Shown piece by piece: positions 60,871-64,000 of a DNA stretch of 64,000 nucleotides. Under the pieces are notes generated by a model. The model saw only the letters and a list, made by a program, of their open reading frames with translations, ran no database searches and was not told the origin of the DNA. This DNA is from Hydractinia symbiolongicarpus. Its lineage: Eukaryota; Cnidaria; Hydrozoa; Anthoathecata; Hydractiniidae. Each line of letters opens with the position of its first letter. Within the stretch, counting starts at the first letter, position 1. Made by a program: the position numbers and the translations under genes. The DNA lies in contig NC_079888.1 in the NCBI RefSeq assembly GCF_029227915.1, forward strand, positions 11,083,001-11,147,000, given 5' to 3'.

Positions 60871-63800
60871 GAATTACGTTAACAAGCCTTTAAAGGCTGT
60901 TTTATGTCCTTTTACGGCCTAATAAAGGCCTTACACATAAATCACGTGGTTCCACGTGCCTGCGCATGTTTCCAACTGTCTAGTCCTTCCAATCTCAACG
61001 GACTACGACGTGTGAAATCATTTTCCATTGCGCCAATGCTTTAAAACACCTTGAACTACGTTTACAAGCCTTTAAAGGCTGTTTTATGACCTTTTACGGC
61101 CTAATAAAGGACTTACACATAAATCACGTGGTTCCACGTGCCTGCGCAGGTTTCCAACAGAGTAGTCGCTCCACTGTCATTGGACTATGACGTTCCAAGT
61201 CGTTTTCCAGGGCGCCATTGTCTTATAACACTGTGAACTTCGCTTATAGGCCTTTAAGGTCTGTTATATGACCTTTTTACAGCCTAATAAAAGCCTTATA
61301 TGTAAACTACATGGTTCCTCGCGCCTGCACAGGTTCCCAACGGTCTAGTACATCCAATCTCAACGGTCTGGGATGTCCTAAGTCGTTTTCCAGTGCGCCA
61401 TTGTCTTATAACACCAACGACTACGTTTAAAGAACTTTAAAGGCTGTTATATGACCTTTTACGGAATAATAAAGGCCTTACACATAAACTACGTAGTTCC
61501 ACGTGCCTGCGCAGGTTTCCAACTGTCTAGTCCTTCCAATCTCAACAGACTACGACGTGTGAAATCATTTTCCATTGCGCCAATGCTTTATAACACCTTG
61601 AACTACGTTTACAAGCCTTTAAAGGCTGTTTTATGACCTTTTACGGCCTAATAAAGGCCTTACACATAAATCACGTGGTTCCACGTGCCTGCGCAGGTTT
61701 CCAACAGAGTAGTCGCTCCACTGTCATTGGACTATGACGTTCCAAGTCGTTTTCCAGGGCGCCACTGTCTTATAACACCGTGAACTACGTTTACAGGCTT
61801 TTAAAGGCTGTTATATGACCTATTACGGCCTAAAAAGGCCTTACATGTAAACTACGTGGTGCCAGGCGCCTGCGCAGGTTTCCAACGGTCTAGTCACTCC
61901 ACTCTCATTGGACTACGACGTTCAAAGTCGTTTTCCAGTGCGCCATTGTCCTATAACACTGTGAACTTCGTTTACAGGCCTTTAAAGGCTGTTATATTAC
62001 CTTTTAAAAGCCTTACATGTAAACTACATGGTTCCTCGCGCCTGCACAGGTTCCCAACGGTTTAGTACATCCAATCTCAACGGTCTGGGATGTCCTAAGT
62101 CGTTTTCCAGTGCGCCATTGTCTTATAACACATTGAACTACGTTTACAGGCTTTTAAAGGCTGCGATATAGCTTTTTGCTGCCTAATAAAGGCCTTACAC
62201 GTAAGTCACGTGGTTCCACGTGCCTGCGCATGTTTCCAACTGTCTAGTCCTTCCAATCTCAACGGACTACGACGTGTGAAATCATTTTCCATTGCGCCAA
62301 TGCTTTATAACACCGTGAACTACGTTAACAAGCCTTTAAAGGCTGTTTTATGTCCTTTTACGGCCTAATAAAGGCCTTACACATAAATCACGTGGTTCCA
62401 CGTGCCTGCGCATGTTTCCAACTGTCTAGTCCTTCCAATCTCAACGGACTACGACGTGTGAAATCATTTTCCATTGCGCCAATGCTTTATAACACCTTGA
62501 ACTACGTTTACAAGCCTTTAAAGGCTGTTTTATGACCTTTTACGGCCTATTAAAGGACTTACACATAAATCACGTGGTTCCACGTGCCTGCGCAGGTTTC
62601 CAACAGAGTAGTCGCTCCACTGTCATTGGACTATGACGTTCCAAGTCGTTTTCCAGGGCGCCACTGTCTTATAACACCGTGAACTACGTTTACAGGCTTT
62701 TAAAGGCTGCGATATAGCTTTTTGCTGCCTAATAAAGGCCTTACACGTAAGTCACGTGGTTATACGTGCCAGCGCAGGTTTCAAACGGTCTAGTCACTCC
62801 ACTCTCATTGGACTACGACGTTCAAAGTCGTTTTCCAGGGCGCCATTGTCCTATAACACCGTCAACTACGTTTACAGGCATTTAAAGGCTACGATATAGC
62901 TTTTTGCTGCCTAATAAAGGCCTTACACATAAATCACGTGGTTCCACGTGCCTGTGCATGTTCCCAACAGAGTAGTCGCTCCACTCTCATTGGACTACGA
63001 CGTTCCAGGTCGTTTTCCAGTGCGTCAATGCTTTATAACACCATGAACTACGTTTACAAGCCTTTAAAGGCTGTTTTATGATCTTTTACGGCCTAATAAA
63101 GGCCTTACACATAAATCACGTGGTTCCACGTGCCTGCGCAGGTTTTCAACATAGTAGTCGCTCCACTGTCATTGAACTGTGTCGTCCCAAGTCAATTTCC
63201 AGTGCGCCATTGTTTTATAACACATTGAACTACGTTTACAGGCTTTTAAAGGCTGCGATATAGCTTTTTGCTGCCTAATAAAGGCCTTACACGTAAGTCA
63301 CGTGGTTCCACGTGCCTGCGCATGTTTCCAACTGTATAGTCCTTCCAGTCTCAACGGACTACGACTTTCCAAGTTGTTTTTCAGGGTGCCACCGTCTTAT
63401 AACACCGTCAACTACGTTTACAGGCATTTAAAGGCTGCGATATAGCTTTTTGCTGCCTAATAAAGGCCTTAAACATAAATCACGTGGTTCCACCTGCCTG
63501 CGCAGGTTTGCAACGGTCTAGTCCTTCCATTCTCAATAGACTGCGTCGTCCCAAGTCAATTTTCAGTGCGCCATTGTCTTATAACACATTGAACTACGTT
63601 TACAGGCTTTTAAAGGCTGCGATATAGCTTTTTGCTGCCTAATAAAGGCCTTACACGTAAGTCACGTGGTTCCACGTGCCTGCGCATGTTTCCAACTGTC
63701 TAGTCCTTCCAATCTCAACGGACTACGACGTGTGAAATCATTTTCCATTGCGCCAATGCTTTATAACACCGTGAACTACGTTAACAAGCCTTTAAAGGCT

Positions 63801-64000
63801 GTTTTATGTCCTTTCACGGCCTAATAAAGGCCTTACACATAAATCACGTGGTTCCACGTGCCTGCGCATGTTTCCAACTGTCTAGTCCTTCCAATCTCAA
63901 CGGACTACGACGTGTGAAATCATTTTCCATTGCGCCAATGCTTTATAACACCTTGAACTACGTTTACAAGCCTTTAAAGGCTGTTTTATGACCTTTTACG
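60871..64000 (+). repeat. 182-bp satellite array to the right window edge
   Basis: Forward monomers that re-use modules seen earlier. The stretch 61.2-62.1 kb matches 39.3-40.15 kb, including two diagnostic variants (CAACAGACTACG and GGTTTAGTAC). The stretch 62.15-62.55 kb and that at 63.6-64.0 kb are copies of the monomer pair ending in TTAACAAGCCTTTAAAGG also seen at 54.9 and 57.25 kb. The array is still continuing at position 64,000. Confidence 0.95.

Noticed and set aside
733-63991. About 110 small frames of 61-104 codons, mostly + strand, with similar translations (TFYGLIKALH..., VVPRACAGFQ...)
   Set aside because: They are the same satellite monomer read in its stop-poor frame. They recur every 182 bp, fuse or break wherever a monomer has an indel, and have no recognisable domain, so they are not annotated as genes.
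1-64000. CRISPR array
   Set aside because: The repeat has no short conserved repeat separated by unique spacers; the full 182-bp period is repetitive, there are no cas genes, and the sequence is eukaryotic in character.
1-64000. Hammerhead ribozyme inside the satellite (as in some animal satellites and retrozymes)
   Set aside because: By eye I do not see the conserved core (CTGATGA with a matching GAAA) in the monomers. A covariance-model search would settle it.
1-64000. CENP-B box
   Set aside because: No segment of the monomer that I read fits the TTCG-n4-A-n2-CGGG core.
1-64000. rDNA intergenic spacer repeats or telomeric repeat tracts
   Set aside because: No rRNA gene sequence and no TTAGGG-type tract is present anywhere in the window.

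Overview
The window is eukaryotic satellite DNA, almost certainly from an invertebrate animal. About 95% of it is one tandem repeat family with a basic monomer of 182 bp, roughly 335 monomers by length. The only other sequence is two copies of a 5'-truncated non-LTR (LINE) retrotransposon carrying a reverse-transcriptase open reading frame. I see no host protein gene, rRNA, tRNA, CRISPR array or bacterial-type operon. The RT remnant resembles CR1/L2/Jockey-superfamily elements that are common in cnidarians and other aquatic invertebrates. That resemblance is recalled, not searched, so the host is not identified.

Layout. Positions 1 to about 1,557 hold monomers in reverse orientation. At about 1,556-1,561 the array flips, and every later monomer lies on the + strand. 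From 1,558 to about 13,800 the monomers are comparatively diverged, with only local duplications (for example 4.38-5.27 kb repeated at 6.91-7.80 kb). From about 13.8 to 37.2 kb there is a higher-order repeat of about 10.4 kb: copy 1 at 13,809-24,250, copy 2 at 24,251-34,328, and a rearranged partial copy 3 to about 37.2 kb. Copies 1 and 2 each carry the LINE fragment (14,920-16,378 and 25,362-26,820, exactly 10,442 bp apart); copy 3 lacks it. After a mosaic stretch (37.2-43.0 kb), a 5.43-kb dimeric higher-order repeat made of 2.53-kb and 2.90-kb units runs from 42,989 to about 53.15 kb. Units of 2.35, 2.90 and 0.90 kb follow to about 60.9 kb. The last 3 kb re-uses modules seen near 39-40 kb and 54-57 kb.

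The monomer is rich in short dyads: GGCCT-AATAA-AGGCC, two CACGTG boxes 10 bp apart, CCTGCGCAGG, ACGAC-n7-GTCGT and, in many monomers, AGCCTTTAAAGGCT. Monomer length near nucleosome size, dyad density and layered homogenisation are features known from centromeric or pericentromeric satellites, so a structural chromosomal role is the leading inference. It is not shown by the sequence alone.

Most monomers contain an ATG-started frame of about 61 codons whose TGA stop overlaps the next ATG. I treat this as a by-product of a stop-poor frame in a 182-bp repeat and do not annotate these frames as genes. The history that can be read is: array growth, one inversion, insertion of one truncated LINE into a satellite monomer, amplification of the block containing it, then unequal exchanges that produced 364-bp, about 3.6-kb and smaller differences between copies.
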